Positions 37,961-50,803 are shown, counted from the stretch's first letter. The stretch is DNA of 64,000 bases from Lagopus muta (GCF_023343835.1 NC_064449.1:620001-684000), one strand, 5' to 3'. Program-made: numbers and translations. The notes: generated from the sequence alone by a model not told the origin.

Positions 37961-40900
37961 GATGAATAAATATCCATGTTCATAGTTTTATGCCTCAAAT
38001 ACCTCTACACCTACACAAACAGCAATAAAATGAGGTCTCTGTGGCCACAGTTTAGCATAGACTGGCAGCTATGGGAAGATCACAAATATGGCGTTCAGGT
38101 AGAACTCCTCAAGGTGTGTTCACCTTGTGCCTTGAAGGTCACAGAAGACAGCAGGCTTCAGGCTGATATGCCCCAGCCCTGCACAAGAATAAAAGGGTCT
38201 CCTATGTGATCTTTAAGGAGCTGTGAGCAAGCAGACAGAGTTAAGGGGACTGAAATCATAAAGTAGCTGCTTCTGTTCTGGTTTGGGAGGGGGATCCTCA
38301 CAAGCCTGAATTCATACATTCACATAAAAACGGGTACACAGGAGCACGTGCTGGGGTGCTGCATACTGGGAGCCCTGAGCAGTATGCACAGCACTAGCAG
38401 TCCTCCTCCCAGGAGCTGTGGTTTAAACCTCACATCAGGGTGGGGTTCTTCCTCATCCTGTTGAAGGATCGGTATGGAGGGTTTCCATATTATCCTGAAA
38501 GAAAGCTGTGTTTTCATTGGGATGTGGTTGATCTCTGTGGTGCTTTTTGGAGCACTATCCCCCCACCCTTGGATTTCACATAAATAGCAACCACTCATCC
38601 CATCTCCCCCACTTCCCACCATATTTATCTCGAAGGATCCTGTTCTATCTTTTCCATTTTATGCTCCACTCTCATAAATAAAGCTTCTCTTAGCTCCTGC
38701 TCCCTTTGCACAGCCCAGGTGCAGACCCACGCCATGAGCAGTTCCCTGGGTGCTTCTTCCCTCCCCTTGCCCTGCAACTGCTCGCCCATCATCCATTGTC
38801 CTTTTGGGGACATCTTGCTCCCTTTGGGATGGAGGTTTCTTGCTTTCCCCCAGGTTCATGGCTGGGGCAGAGGTTTCTAATTCTTTTCAACCTGTAACCT
38901 CCTAGCATTTCTCTAAGGAAGTTACAGTTCCTTGTGCAGCCAATTTGTGTCAACTGCCAAAAATCATGTTCTCCGTAGCTACTTGAGACAAACTCTTTCC
39001 TAGTTAAGGCTGCCAGGACCAGCCTGCTAATCGAGAAACTTAATGACATTTTCCAGCGGGAATAATAGGTCAGCTACAGGAACAGATCCCCATGGGAACT
39101 AGCTGCAGACTCTTGGGGGATATTTACCCCACATTCAGGGGCAGCTCACCTTCTGGCAATGTCTGTAAGCACATTGCTCAACAACATTGACAACATCACC
39201 CTACAGCCAAACTGCTTCTGGTGCTCAAACACATCTGAATGTAGCTTGGGTGCCTCCCCTTCCCACTCTGTCTGCTGTACAGGCTGCTGAATTAGAAATT
39301 GGTAGGGATGAGAAGGGTGGGGAGGGAGACAAGCAGACACTGGGTTTTGTGGTAAGCAGTGGGGAGGGGGACTTGGCAGCTCAGCATAGCAGGGCAGGAA
39401 GTCTTAATGCTTGGAGCCAGTTGACTAACCTCACTGATGACCTTCCATCATAGGCGCCAGTGCTCTCACACAGGGGAAAAAATAACAGAAGGAAAGAAAG
39501 GAACACAGGCTTAGAGAACATGGTGCAAATGAGCAGTGCAGTGCACAGATGAAAGGCACTTCATGCTCCAGTCACCTGCAGATATGGGGGAACACTAGGA
39601 AGTGGGACAGCAGATTTCCTTCCTGGGTGCACCTCCCAGATTTGATTTCTGTTAAGAATTAAGTTTATATTTATGCACCAAAGCAAGTGGGTGGATTTTC
39701 TCAAGAACTTGGCATGTTGAGAAAATGTGGCTTTGAGTATCCCAAGGGCTACATGTAAATCATGGGGTAGGTGTGTTGTACAGCCTCAGCCCTGAATCAT
39801 TCAGCCTGGTGACAGGATCAGAGCACGCTGCAGCTCCCTGACTCACATGCCCAGGATTCCTTCCTGTGGAAACCAGAGCGTGGGAGGGGAGAAAACAGAA
39901 ATGGTGCACGGCCACATCTGGGAAGAGAGGAGACAGTCTTTGACACAAGAGTTGGGAAACACTGAGTATCCCACAGTTCAGCTAAAGCCCCAGGGAGCTA
40001 CTGGGTGAGAAGTTCCCCTAAGAACTTGAGTTCTGTAACTGTTGTCCTCTTCTGACATCCCAGACGCCAAAAGAACAGAGAGAACAGGGATACCTGACTT
40101 CTCTGTATCCATGAATGAAACAATCTCTCTGTATACATTTCACATATTCTTTCTGTTGCTGAAACAGAACACTCAAAATATAAGTTGTCTCTGAAATATT
40201 TTATGTATCTCTTTTTCCCCCTTAGTCCCATGTAATGAAATGTATACAGAGAGTTTAGCAAATCATTTCCTTTCATCACAGATATGCAGTCACCTCTAAG
40301 TAGGAAAAATTTATCTGCTTAGCAATAAAACATCCATGGTGGAAAAATACATACAAGTATTGACGATGCCTTTGAATGCTCCTAGACAATGTGTACAAGC
40401 ACACGCAAGAGAGCCCATGAAGCTTTCCTGGTGGATCCCACTTCCCCCAGCTACCCATCCAACTGTCTGCAGAACAATCCATCTTGTAGCAGTGTCAGCA
40501 GAAAGGAACGTGCCTCCACACACACTGCAGAGCCTGGGAAAGAGGGAGAAGAGAGTGGGCATTACAGTAGTTTATGGGTAGGACTTTCATGTTTAGGACA
40601 ATACCAGCAGTCAGCTGAAAATCATTAAGATTGGTCACTTGAGTGCTTTTGCAATCCATGGGCATGAGTCTGAGGCAGCCATGCTGCAGTGATTCATGCA
40701 GGGAGCATGTGAAAATCATACATGCAGAGTGGCTCATACAACAGAGCCAGATGTGTAAGGTGTAAAAGAAACAAAAGTCTAATTAAGGTCACCCTTACAT
40801 ACGTCATAAGTGACAGAGACACTGATACATTCCATATCCATTTTGCACTTGCACTGTAGCCAGGGTGGCAAAACATGCACCCTCCAAAGACAATCAAGAT

Positions 40901-41357
40901 CTTTTGGACAATGCCCAGGAATTCATAAGTTGGGTTTATAGCAGCAAAGCTAGGTAAAAACAACGCTGCATTGCCAAAGCAGTGGGCAAGTATGGAGCCA
41001 GCCAGGGCAAGCTGGAGTGAAAGTCATCAATCTGTATAAATTCTGGGGGCAACACTGAATTTTCTCTCCTTGCTGTATTAGACTATATGGAAATGAGAGC
41101 CAAGATGGGAGCAGGGAAAAGAGAATGGGGGTGGGGTAGAAAATCACGCACCGTAATGTTAAGCCTCAAAAAGGTAGGAATTAAATCGCAGCTAAGAGTT
41201 TGATTTCACCTTATATTTAATGGAGACAAAAACCACCCATTGATGGAATGGAGTTTATCTCATCTTAAATTAGGTAGGATATACATTCAACCCAAATACT
41301 GTGCTTAAGACTAAAACAAGGTGAGATGAATCCTGCCCTAGATGTCCTACTCAGATC
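37961..41357. other. Single-copy non-coding sequence
   Basis: I recognise no gene, RNA gene or dispersed repeat. Frames of 60-100 codons occur on both strands and overlap, for example around 38.3-38.9 and 40.3-40.7 kb, with no family features. Confidence 0.5.
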
Positions 41358-41438
41358 GCAATTCACCTCCTCTGTGCCAGGTTACACTAACTCTGCTATC
41401 CGTGACATCCCTGGCCTCACTCAACAGCTTCCAGCAAA
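41358..41438 (+). repeat. 80 bp local duplication, copy 1
   Basis: The 81 bp starting GCAATTCACCTCCTCTGTGC recur at 41942-42020 in direct orientation, 584 bp downstream. The only difference visible is CTCTGC here against CTGC in the second copy. Neither flank is shared, and the unit matches no dispersed repeat I know. Confidence 0.95.
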
Positions 41439-41941
41439 GCCAGGAAGAGACTCCAGTATGATCCCCACCTTCTCAGGCCCTCTGTCTTCTGTTTCTGCTG
41501 CTTTTTCTCAAGGTGACCTTCAGCCAATGCCCTGAGAAAGCCAGTGAGCCTGTAAGTGGTGAAGCCTAACCAGAAGAAATAAAGGCAGGAGTTGGGGGAA
41601 CACAGGGATGCTAAGTGGTTGGTTATTTCAAACAGCCCATTTCAATTGCACAAGACAGGGACAATTTCTCTTTGAACAGCCTCTTTGACATGTTTCTAAG
41701 ATAGGTGAATTACTGGGCCATGACAATCCTCCAAGGGCAGCAGAGCTTTCTTCCCAGCTTCCTTGCTAACAGGTGCATGACCTTCAGACCCAAACTCCAT
41801 CTCTCCTCTACCTTCATATGCTCTCTGTACCCCAGTGCACACACAGACCCATGGTGAGCAAAGCTCAGCCATTCTGGGATGGAAAACAAAGGCAGCTGTC
41901 AGCAGCCAGGGCTGCCATCAGATCCTGAGTGCCAGGGGGGT

Positions 41942-42020
41942 GCAATTCACCTCCTCTGTGCCAGGTTACACTAACTGCTATCCGTGACATCCCTGGCCTC
42001 ACTCAACAGCTTCCAGCAAA
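41942..42020 (+). repeat. 80 bp local duplication, copy 2
   Basis: This 79 bp copy matches 41358-41438 except for a 2 bp deletion. It is inserted after a G-run (CCAGGGGGGT, 41933-41942). About 98% identity suggests a recent event, such as a templated insertion or short non-homologous duplication. Assembly error is an alternative. Confidence 0.95.
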
Positions 42021-42229
42021 CTGCCCAGACTTGCACTGATACAATTAGTCCGCCTCAGTCCTGGAAAAGGAGAACTCGTGAAAAATTACATTGAAATCCT
42101 ACCCCTTGCAATGCTCACAGCTTCCTTCTTTTCCTCCTTTCTTCATTTTTATTTCTGCAATTATTTCTCCCCCTTCCTTTTCCCACCTCTTCCCCCATTA
42201 ATACGGGGGAAAACACAAGAAAGAAAACA
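42021..42229. other. Pyrimidine-rich non-coding sequence
   Basis: A T- and C-rich patch (about 42118-42195) precedes the candidate regulatory block. Nothing gene-like is seen. Confidence 0.4.
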
Positions 42230-42500
42230 CAGGCAGCCAAAAGCTCATTAACATACTTGACCTTTCTGGAGAAAATTAATTCCAAATTCGCACATACCGG
42301 CTGTGTTGCTTGGTTTTGTCAAAACGGTGGCATCATTAGAGAGGAGAAGAGATGGCTCAAGGGGACGGGATGTCTGCCACCTCAATGGAACTTGCACCGA
42401 GTTACTGAGTGCTGGCACAAATAAAGCAATGACATGGGCCATTCTGTCAGCTTTTCACATGAAATTAATCTTCGTTTCGTTGGCTGTGTAAATTTTTATC
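42230..42500. promoter_or_regulatory. Candidate conserved non-coding element
   Basis: About 270 bp of repeat-free sequence keeps an unusual number of CpGs (near 42289, 42298, 42325, 42366, 42398, 42473 and 42478). TAAT-type words lie at both ends (CTCATTAACATAC, AAAATTAATTCC, GAAATTAATC). Small ORFs on both strands carry no domain. Retained CpGs with homeodomain-like words suggest constraint, but this is inference from composition. Confidence 0.28.
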
Positions 42501-43277
42501 ACCATAGAGTAGGGGGTGATGAATATACCAAAGCATCCTGACAGCTATGGCCTGAAAACTCGAGATTGTCTCAGCATCTTAACCGCAGTGGTGCTGGAAC
42601 AATTCTCTTCCCCTAACATTCTCCCCATGCGTGTGCACACGTGTGTGCCTGAGTGCGGGTGTGCGTGGCTGTCGGTTCATGTGAGCGAGCTGCTGACACT
42701 CTTCTTCGATTCAAATGTGCTGTGGCCTGGGAAATGCTTGGGGTTTGGATTTCCTGGCTCGAGGGCAATGGCAAACAAATTACTGCCTCTCTCTCTCACT
42801 CTCTGAGTCCCAGTCCAAAAGCCAGTGTGGATCCCAGCATGCTTTGCTGGAGTTGGCAGGATTTCCTAACAGATGAACAAAAAGAGCAGCTTTGCCTTCT
42901 CCTGTGGCTCTGCAGCTTATTGGTGCTGCTGCTCGTACAGCGTGTGTCATGTCACAGCCCAGGTGGAGGCGTGACATTGTTTGCTGCTAGCAAGAATGTG
43001 AGAATAACACACCCTTCAGCACTGCCTCATCCCCAGCCCCAGAACAAACACTGCTGAGGCACCAACACACTCAGCCCCCCTCACTGTACACTCACCCCCA
43101 TACAGTAGGGTAAATGCAGACCACCCTCACTGTACACTCAGATGTACTTGCACACACAGGTCCAACGTCGCCGTTCCCCCTCCACCCAAGCTGTCGGTCA
43201 GAGGCAACATCCTAGGCAGGAACTGTGCTGCTGACACTTCTGGCTTTACCCAGAAAGTCAGGATTTGCTTCCTGGAT
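42501..43277. other. Non-coding sequence with small repeats
   Basis: A GT/CA-rich patch (about 42629-42665) and a CTCTCTCTCTCACTCTCTGAG run (about 42785-42806) occur. CCCTCACTGTACACTCA is present twice 46 bp apart (43078-43094 and 43124-43140). A 134-codon plus frame (42653-43057) has no recognisable domain. Confidence 0.5.
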
Positions 43278-43530
43278 CATGGAATGGCCCAAGTTGAAAA
43301 GGACCACAATGATCATCCATTTCAACCCCCTGCTTTATGCAGGGTCACCAGCCACCAGACCAGGTTGTCCAGAGTCACATCCAGCCTGGCCTTGAATGTC
43401 TCCAGGGATGGGGCATCCACAACCTCCTTGGGCAGCCTGTTCCAGCTCATCACCACCTGAGTGAAAAACTTCCTCCTAATATCTAACCTAAACCTCCCCA
43501 TCTTAGTTTAAAACCATTCCCTCATGTAAA
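43278..43530 (-). mobile_element. CR1 LINE 3' region, antisense
   Basis: The plus strand is the reverse complement of the avian CR1 3' region. It begins with 'ggatcatggaatggcccaagttgaaaaggacc' and continues through 'ccagcctggccttgaatgtctccagggatggggcatccacaac', 'gggcagcctgttccagctcatcaccacc' and 'aaaaacttcctcctaatatctaacctaaacct' (to about 43495). It ends near 'agtttaaaaccattccct' (about 43507-43524). The element runs from its 5'-truncated end at about 43530 to its 3' end at 43278, with an abraded octamer tail. It is a younger, better-preserved copy than those at 22 and 31 kb. Confidence 0.93.
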
Positions 43531-45994
43531 GCACATGGAGGTTCCCAGAACAACCCTCATTTTGTCCTAAAATGTGCACACACAGAAGTTCAGAGAAACT
43601 TGCAGATGCTGTGCAATGATGGATCCTGACACGGGTACTGAACATCCACATAGACTGAGTGGAAGGGTGTGTATATCACATAAGAAATCCATCTTCACAT
43701 GTAGGTAGATGTCTTCATACACATTAAGTGTGCACACATAAACATATAGACAGATAGATGCCCACTTTTTCGTTTATTTGAAGATATCCCACAAATAACC
43801 ATTATCAATATCTTAAAAGTAAACATAGGCGGAAACACATAACAGAGGTCAACTGCTATTTTTAATTATCAATCTTCTGCCATCCAACAAGTAAATCTGT
43901 AACGGGAACCAGAGCTGAGCCTCTCTGAAACTGAGTCACAGGTAGCTAAATAGAAGATACATGTAAGTACATATCCATGCACATATGATTTACATCTGCA
44001 TGCTTTTCTCAGGTCACTGCACGAACCTCTGGTCAATGACCACTGTCACATACTCCTACACTGCTGTCCCTTGCACTGAGAAAAGTAAAACAAACAAACA
44101 AAGAAACAAAATAATAAAAGCCTCTTCAGCTTGTCGTTCTTACCTCATCTGTGGCAACCAGACTCCTGTCCTTTCTGTTTTTGTGGAGCAGATGAGAGTC
44201 TTAAACCTTTAGCTCTTTCAGCAGCAGTAGAAAGTCCCTGGGGAAGCTCATCTCCCTGACCTGTGGACAAAGGAAAACAGTCATGAAGAGCTGGCAAAGA
44301 GGAGTGGTCAGATTTCTAGCCCCTGTCCTGATCCCCATCTGAAAAAGGAAGAGCTACATGAGAAAGAAGCTTCCCAGGAAAACACTACGGCAACACCTGT
44401 GCTCTGCTCCAGATTTTCTCCCTGCTTGAAGATAAAACAAATATGACAGCCACAAAGACACATCTGTTAATGCCCACCTCATAAGTGTTCCAATCTTCCC
44501 ATTGTTAGTGTTGGATGAAACCACCATCAGAAACAGAATAGAATCTGATGTTGGGAAAAATTTTAGCTGAATGTTTATCCACCAGAATATTCTATGATCC
44601 AGATTTGAGTAATCCTATGGCATTAGCAAAATTTGGTGTTTGGCCATAAAAAAATGGGAAAAAAAACAACCAACAAGAAACCTAATAAAAGGTCAGTTTC
44701 TTTCAGTTTTTTTCTTAAGATGAAACTTCACAGTTTTTTATTTCAGCTTTCCATTCACCTGAGTGTTTCTGCTCAGGACTTCCTTCTGCTTGTATCTGAG
44801 AATTGGGATTCTTCTAACTGGGGTCCAAAAGAAAGCTGTAACAATCAGAAAGATCAATGACATGGAATGGTGATTCCATGACAGGAGATGTCATGACAAA
44901 GGAACTAGCACAGTGGAAAAGTATTACAAAGGAAAGAGTAAGTGCTCACCAAACGAACATCTAGATTCACTGGGACAGCTCCACAAGGAGAAATATCCAA
45001 CCAGAGATACTTTTCCAGTAGCAGTCAGCCCATCTGTGAAGTCTAAGAGAGGTGCAGCCAGGCTCCACCCCTTCCTGTTGCATAGCTGAATTGCCTTCAC
45101 TTGTGTTCCCAGGGCCGTCCAGGTCCTTTCCCCAGGTGCTCAATCAGTGCTTCAGGCCAGAACTCAATGGTTACCACACTGAAGCTAAAAAACCCTTTAC
45201 TTCAGTTCATGCCTTACAGGACAATAGATTTGTAGGAATCTCTACGGAACTGAAAGTTCTTCCACACACTAGGTACTGTAAAGTGACAAAATTCAGATTT
45301 TTCATGATGTGGATGAATCACACTGAACAAGCATTCAGTGCACGGCTCTTATCTGTGTTGGATACAGTGATAGCACAGAAGAACTAGCGCTGTGCTTCTG
45401 CACAGTAAGTAAAAGCACAGTAAGTAAAAGCACAGTAAGCTGTGTAAAGCTGTTCCTTGTGCCAGTGATTGCGGATGTCTAACTTGTACTCCTTCTGAAT
45501 GGTGAGACTTGGACAAGGGCTTGTGACCAGTATGGATGCTGGCTACTACCAAGACAGGGCTGGAAGAGAAGGATCCTGGCTGAACCTCTCCAAACATGGG
45601 GAAGTAAAATGTTCAGTGGGTCTTCAAAGCCAGAAAGAAGAGCAACGAAGCTCATGACCAGAGAATTATGAGAGATTTGGTAGGTTGTCTTACCTATCCT
45701 GTTCTCTGATAGCTCGATCAAGTCCTGGGATCCTAATTTGGCCATGAAACTCTTTGAGATCTCTATATTTTAGCACAGGCTGGTAAGAAACAACGCTCTC
45801 TGTTTGGTTTACTTATTTATTATTTTGTTATCAATTCAATTACAGCCAAGTGCCCATGGATACCCAGCTGAGAGGTATCTGGCAGCAATGGAAGCTAACC
45901 GCATCCTGCACTGGATTAATAGGAGCACAGCCAGCAGATCAACAGAAAATACTAATCCTCTAATTACTCTAATTAAAAAACCCTAATTTTTAGA
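43531..45994. other. Single-copy non-coding sequence
   Basis: No gene is supported. It contains the 15 bp tandem repeat at 45401-45439 and A-rich patches (44092-44118 and 44645-44665). The 111-codon plus frame at 45052-45387 has no recognisable domain. Confidence 0.5.
45401..45439 (+). repeat. 15 bp tandem repeat, about 2.6 copies
   Basis: CACAGTAAGTAAAAG is repeated from 45401 to 45439 without mismatch in the complete units. It is a short minisatellite-like array. Confidence 0.95.
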
Positions 45995-46190
45995 CCCCAT
46001 CTGGTCTGTGTCCAGTTGTGGGCTCAAGGTACAAGGGCTCACAAATCCAGAAGATGAGGAGGAGGCTGGAGCACAGGTCCTCTAGAGAGGCTGAAGGAAG
46101 TTTGTCCAACCTGCAGACAACCCTGCTATTAGGGGGCACCTAATAGCAGCCTGTCAATACCTATGGTGTTATCAAGTAGATATACACAAG
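45995..46190 (+). mobile_element. Diverged CR1 LINE internal fragment
   Basis: The sequence follows the CR1 region just upstream of its 3' UTR, in sense orientation. 'ctgtgtccagttgtgggctca' matches the CR1 'gtgtccagttctgggctcc' word, followed by 'ggaggctggagcacaggtcctct' and 'gagaggctgaagg'. 'cctaatagcagcctgtcaatacct' (46138-46161) is also CR1-like. Small deletions relative to CR1 are evident and the 3' terminus is absent, so it is an old, broken copy. Confidence 0.65.
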
Positions 46191-48599
46191 CTGTTTGTTA
46201 ATATCTGTGGCAGAGGAGCAAAAGAAATAAAAGGTAAAAATAAAGGTCGTAAATTGAAGGAGTGAACAACTTGCTTGGACGTAAGGACAAAAAAAAAATT
46301 GCATTAATCAAAACTCTGACTGAAGAAGGTTTTAAACATCTAATCGGATAAAGCCCCAAGCAGACCTTTCTAAGCACATTGTTGAGCATGCTTGGACCAG
46401 GAGCCTGCACTAACTCTCAAGAGGTCCCGTTACACCTGATTTATCCATCTCTTCCTCCACATTCTGCGACACCTTTGTGAGGTGAATAAATGTGCCTGTA
46501 TCCCTGCATGCATGCTTGCAAGGCAGAGGCTGTGTGTGTACTGATGGCAGTAATGCGTACAGCAGCATGTGCTGTTGGTTGGAGTTTGCATGAGTGTAAA
46601 TATGAGTGCTCAAATAAGAGAATTTCTCCCTCTGTGTATGTGTAAGCACAAAAAAAGGAAGAGTGTTTGTGTATGTATAAGTGTGTCAGTGTACTTACAC
46701 ATCAGTGAAATTGCTGCAGGAGAGAATGTGTGTATGTGCATGCATGTAAGCTCAGGAGAGGAAGAGTATGTTTCCAGCTGCATGGAGATTGCAGAAAAGA
46801 TTTCTGAGGAAAGCTGCGCTAACAGAGGATCCTTCTCCCTCTCGCCAGCCCATTGTGGCTTGTTGAAGTAATGTAGTTTTTGAGGAAGGAAGTCTTATAT
46901 CTTGAGACAAACCACATACCTCCAGGGTGTGCATCCAGTCTGGGAGAGAGTGGAAGTGAGACAAGAGAACAGTCCAAGTCTCTCGGAGGTGTCATTGTGC
47001 GCGCTCTGAATGCAGTGACTTGGCCCCATTGGAAGCGATGGGGTGAGAAGAATGAGCGAGCTTCCTTGAGAGGGCTTCAGAAATAGAAACAGGACAATTC
47101 AAACACGCGTCCACTTGAAATCAATTCCCATGTGCATTACCAGCGTGTCAAGGATCTTCTAATATGATTGCAGTTGAAAAAGTTGCTCAAAACCATGCTT
47201 AAAGAGAAACATGGGCTGCAGTATTAAAGCACAGTGTCAGAATACATGTGTAAAATAACGTTTGGTATCAAATGCTCTTAGCCTAAATATTCGCAAAAGG
47301 AGCAGCTGGTTAACTTTCAATGCTTTAATAAACCTCTTGCCAACCTGGGAAGGAGCAGAGAAGTAGCACTCCCAAATTCCAGAGAGATGAATCACTGAGT
47401 AACCTGGGGGACCCTGGTCATGCAGAGGTGAAGGAGAATTGAAACAGATTGTGGAGGAGCACAGAGGCATACTGTGGGAGGAGAAAGGAACAGTAATCGT
47501 AGTTCATTCAGCAACACACATCCTGCTGTAGTCTGTGACACACAGTAACGTGGGAGGGATAAATCCCATCCAAAAGCTCCAGCTCCAGACACCCTGTTTG
47601 TCAGAAGAATTTGTGTTTCAGCTCTGATTTGATGGAGGCTGCTGCTTACCAAAGGATGTTACCAGGCAGCCCTGGGAGCCCTTTGGAAGTTCTGAGTTGT
47701 TGCTGCTCATCTGCTGGGTTATGAGCAGCGAGCAGTGTATGCAAGCCAGGGAGTTGATATCGATTTCATTTCATTGGATGGGATGGGAGAAGGGAGACTC
47801 CTGAGTAGGAGATCAGAATAAATGATTTACCAGGGCACTAAAAGATCAAGGCACTTATTTCTAAAAGATCTCAGAGCACCTAAAGCCTAAAGTGTTATGG
47901 TGCTTTTAGGTCTACCCTCAGGCTGTCAGCCTTGCTCCAGCTTCTTGGAATAAGTAATTTGTCCTGTTCCCCATTAGCCAAGCAGTAGAAAATCTGTTCC
48001 AAAAGTTGCTTGCTTACTCCCCCAAGAAAACAGGCATGTGATAAATATCTGCCTCTTAAGAACAAAGAGCCAGGAAGAAGGATAAAATTTCCACATTTTG
48101 CAGTGCCAGGAGTAAGAAAAAAAAAAAAAAAAAAAAAAAGAAGAAGAAAAAAAAGGCATTTGAAAATGCTTTTTCAATGTCAACTCAAATTCTCACTCCT
48201 GATTTCACTTTAACACAACAGAAGGTTCTACGCCTTGACTCACTCTTTGGTCCTTCTTGATACCCCCTTCAGTTCACAGCTATTTCTCTGATGGTGTGAC
48301 CATAACACCAAAACCATCTAGCTTCTCCTAACGAACGTGAACTGTTGGGCCAAAGGGACAGTGAGTGGGGCCATGTGCTAGCCTGTTACAATCACTATGG
48401 ACTGTGAGCATTTTGTGATTGTAAGTCCCAGCAGGTTGGTAACATGTTGCTCCAGAGCAGGTTGTATGGATTGGGAATGAATTTAATACCTCAGCATTTT
48501 AAATGACATTTCTAAATGTTAAACTAAATAGCACTGGAGTGAAAATGGCTGCTTCCAAAGGCACTCATAAAACTCCATGTGGCCAGTCATTTAGAGGGG
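46191..48599. other. Single-copy non-coding sequence
   Basis: Nothing gene-like is supported. A GT-rich degenerate patch with repeated GTGTATGTG-type words spans about 46560-46750 and generates a cysteine- and valine-rich plus frame. An A-rich run lies at 48117-48154. Confidence 0.5.
48117..48154 (+). repeat. Poly(A)/AAG-rich tract
   Basis: About 22 A residues (48118-48139) are followed by AAGAAGAAG and A8. It could be an old retrocopy tail, but no source gene is recognisable upstream. Confidence 0.85.
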
Positions 48600-49075
48600 G
48601 TCAGAAGGCACCTTGTATCAATCAACAGGGGCTGTATAATCATTGTGGACCAGGATTTGATCTACCTTGACTTGTGCAAAACACTTGACACTGTCCCACA
48701 TGACATCCTGGCTGCCATGTTGGAGAAAAATATATTTGATGGATAAGGAATTGGCTGAATGGTCACACTCAGAAAGTTGTGGTTAATTGCTTAATTTCCA
48801 CATGGATACTGGTGACAAGTGGCTTTCCTTAGAGATTGGTCTGGAGACCAGTGTTATTTAACATCTTTGCAAGAGACGTGGGCAGTGGGGTTGAGTGCAC
48901 CCTGAGCAAGTTTGCAGATGACACCAAGTTGAGTGGAGCAGCTGTCATGCCAAAGGAAAGGGGTGATATCCAGAAAGACCTGGACAAGCTTGAAAGGTGG
49001 ACCCATGCCAAAATCATGAAGTCCAACAAGGCCAAGTGCAAGGGCTTGCACTTGAAGAAGAGATTCACTTTTTCA
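48600..49075 (+). mobile_element. CR1 LINE reverse-transcriptase fragment (ORF2), both ends missing
   Basis: Translation shows RT blocks of the CR1 ORF2 protein. DLIYLDLCKTLDTVPHDIL (about 48652-48708) corresponds to the catalytic block YLDFSKAFDTV. Then PVLFNIFARDVGSG precedes FADDTKLSG, with the FADD box at 48911-48922, and KDLDKLERWTHAKIMKSNKA follows. Frameshifts and stops between blocks (for example near 48745) make it a pseudogene. The match ends about 49060-49075 without the CR1 3' UTR, unusual for a family whose copies normally keep the 3' end. The 83-codon frame at 48836-49087 is part of this relic. Confidence 0.93.
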
Positions 49076-50803
49076 AAGTCACGTTAGTGTTGATGTAAAA
49101 TTGCCATGCAGACATGTCACATGATACAACCAGAACCCAACTAAGTTCTGGTTGAAACAAGGGCATATTTTTATGTTAATTCAACTGGGCACCACGACAG
49201 TGTTGCTGACAATATCTTCTGTCCATATCCAGGGAACAAGAATTGAAATTCTGCTTTTGGTTACTGAATGCACATCCTTGGACTCTGCTGAAGAAGGTTG
49301 ACCCCTCTCAAGCTGTTCTCAAACCAGCCATTTTCCCAGATAGTTTTCTCTGTTGGCTGTACTTCTGGAATTCAGGCTGTAAAGATGTACTGTGTGCTAG
49401 GAAGGAAGAAGATCTATCCACTACCAGACAGCCCTTCACTTTAGCTCTTCGTTGGCATAATACCCATAATACAAAGCTATGCCATAAAAAGGTCTGATTT
49501 AAGTTATGAAAAGCTGTCAGTGATGAGAAAGGTAAGACTTGCTTTTCAAGTCTTTTCTCTTAAACTGTCATTAAAAATGATTCATGGTAAAGACAAAGTT
49601 TAAGCAACTACATGGTTAGAACTGAAACCCACCATAAATTCAGGCTTTTCTTTCTGTTCTTACCCTGTCGTACTGTATCGGGTTACCAGAACAGAATAAC
49701 TGTATGAAGCCTGAGACAGCAAAGTCTGACGACTGAAACTCAACTGCTACTTGTTTAAAAGGTAAGCGATATCTTGAGAAACACATGTTGGCTGTGTGGT
49801 TTAAAACAATGGATCCTTGTAGAAAATAATAAACCCCTAGTTTAAAAAAAAATAAAAATAAAAAAATTGTAAAATGACATTTACCATAAGCAACAGACTG
49901 TCAGGGCACTGAAACCACGTGCTGCAATATTTTTTCAGCACTGCTCAGGGGGAAATGAGAAGAACTGAAGAATTGAAGAATTGGACACTCCTAGAATACA
50001 TACCCTTGCCTTTCTCACTGGGTGCACAGGGCTGGCAGTATCACTGCAGGGTTACTGGCCCTGTTTGCACCAGCCACCACCACTGAGCCACTGTTGCTGT
50101 AGATACTGCTACAGTAACATTAGAGTTTCCACAAAGATGTTGCAGCAATTTACTCTGGCGATTAAACTGTAGCCACTTATTGCACAGAATAAATAACTGG
50201 ATAATGGTGAATTATGGGGCTACGACTCCATCGATGGGTTCTGGTGACATCATAAACCACAAGAACCAAGCTCGACTCATCAGAACTCCTGAGATGGAAT
50301 TATAAGGTCCATCATTCAAATTGTGCTCTTTAAAGACATTTGATATTATATATGGAGCCAAAAAAATAGATAGAGGCAGAGACAGTCCACCAGTCTCTTG
50401 GTCCAGCCATATGCTGTCCTGACCACCACGAGCCTGCAGCCAAGACTGGGAACAAACCAACTCTCTGCTGGCCGAGAATTTTCTTTTCTCTTAGATGGGC
50501 ACATGTTCACATTGTCAGCCTGTTGTAAACTACTGACATTGATTTAAACTAGCCAAGACTCTGGCTGCAAGCCTACTATACTAGGATAGCATTTACCTGC
50601 AGATGATGGCTGTAGAGGTTGAACAACATTGATTGTTTTGTATGTTTTGTACAGCCTATTAGATGTTATTTAAAATACTGATGTATCAGAGAACAGAACA
50701 ATCTATGCGATTAGTGACAGCAGATGACTTTTCTCACTTATAAATGTTGTTTGACTTCAGTGCTTACCAAAAGTTGTCTTCAGCAACTAACAAACATGTA
50801 GGG
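49076..50803. other. Single-copy non-coding sequence
   Basis: No gene is supported. An A-rich AAAATAAAAA tract occurs at about 49843-49866. Short frames show no family features. Confidence 0.5.

Noticed and set aside
46560..46750. GT-rich patch as a structured array or CRISPR-like repeat
   Set aside because: There is no constant repeat-spacer pattern, only degenerate GTGTATG words.
48836..49087. Active reverse transcriptase gene
   Set aside because: It is a fragment of CR1 ORF2 with frameshifts and stops, missing both ends.
49681..49766. Possible non-coding exon ending at AAAAGGTAAGC
   Set aside because: The acceptor upstream is weak and there is no other support. Lone GTAAG words are common by chance.
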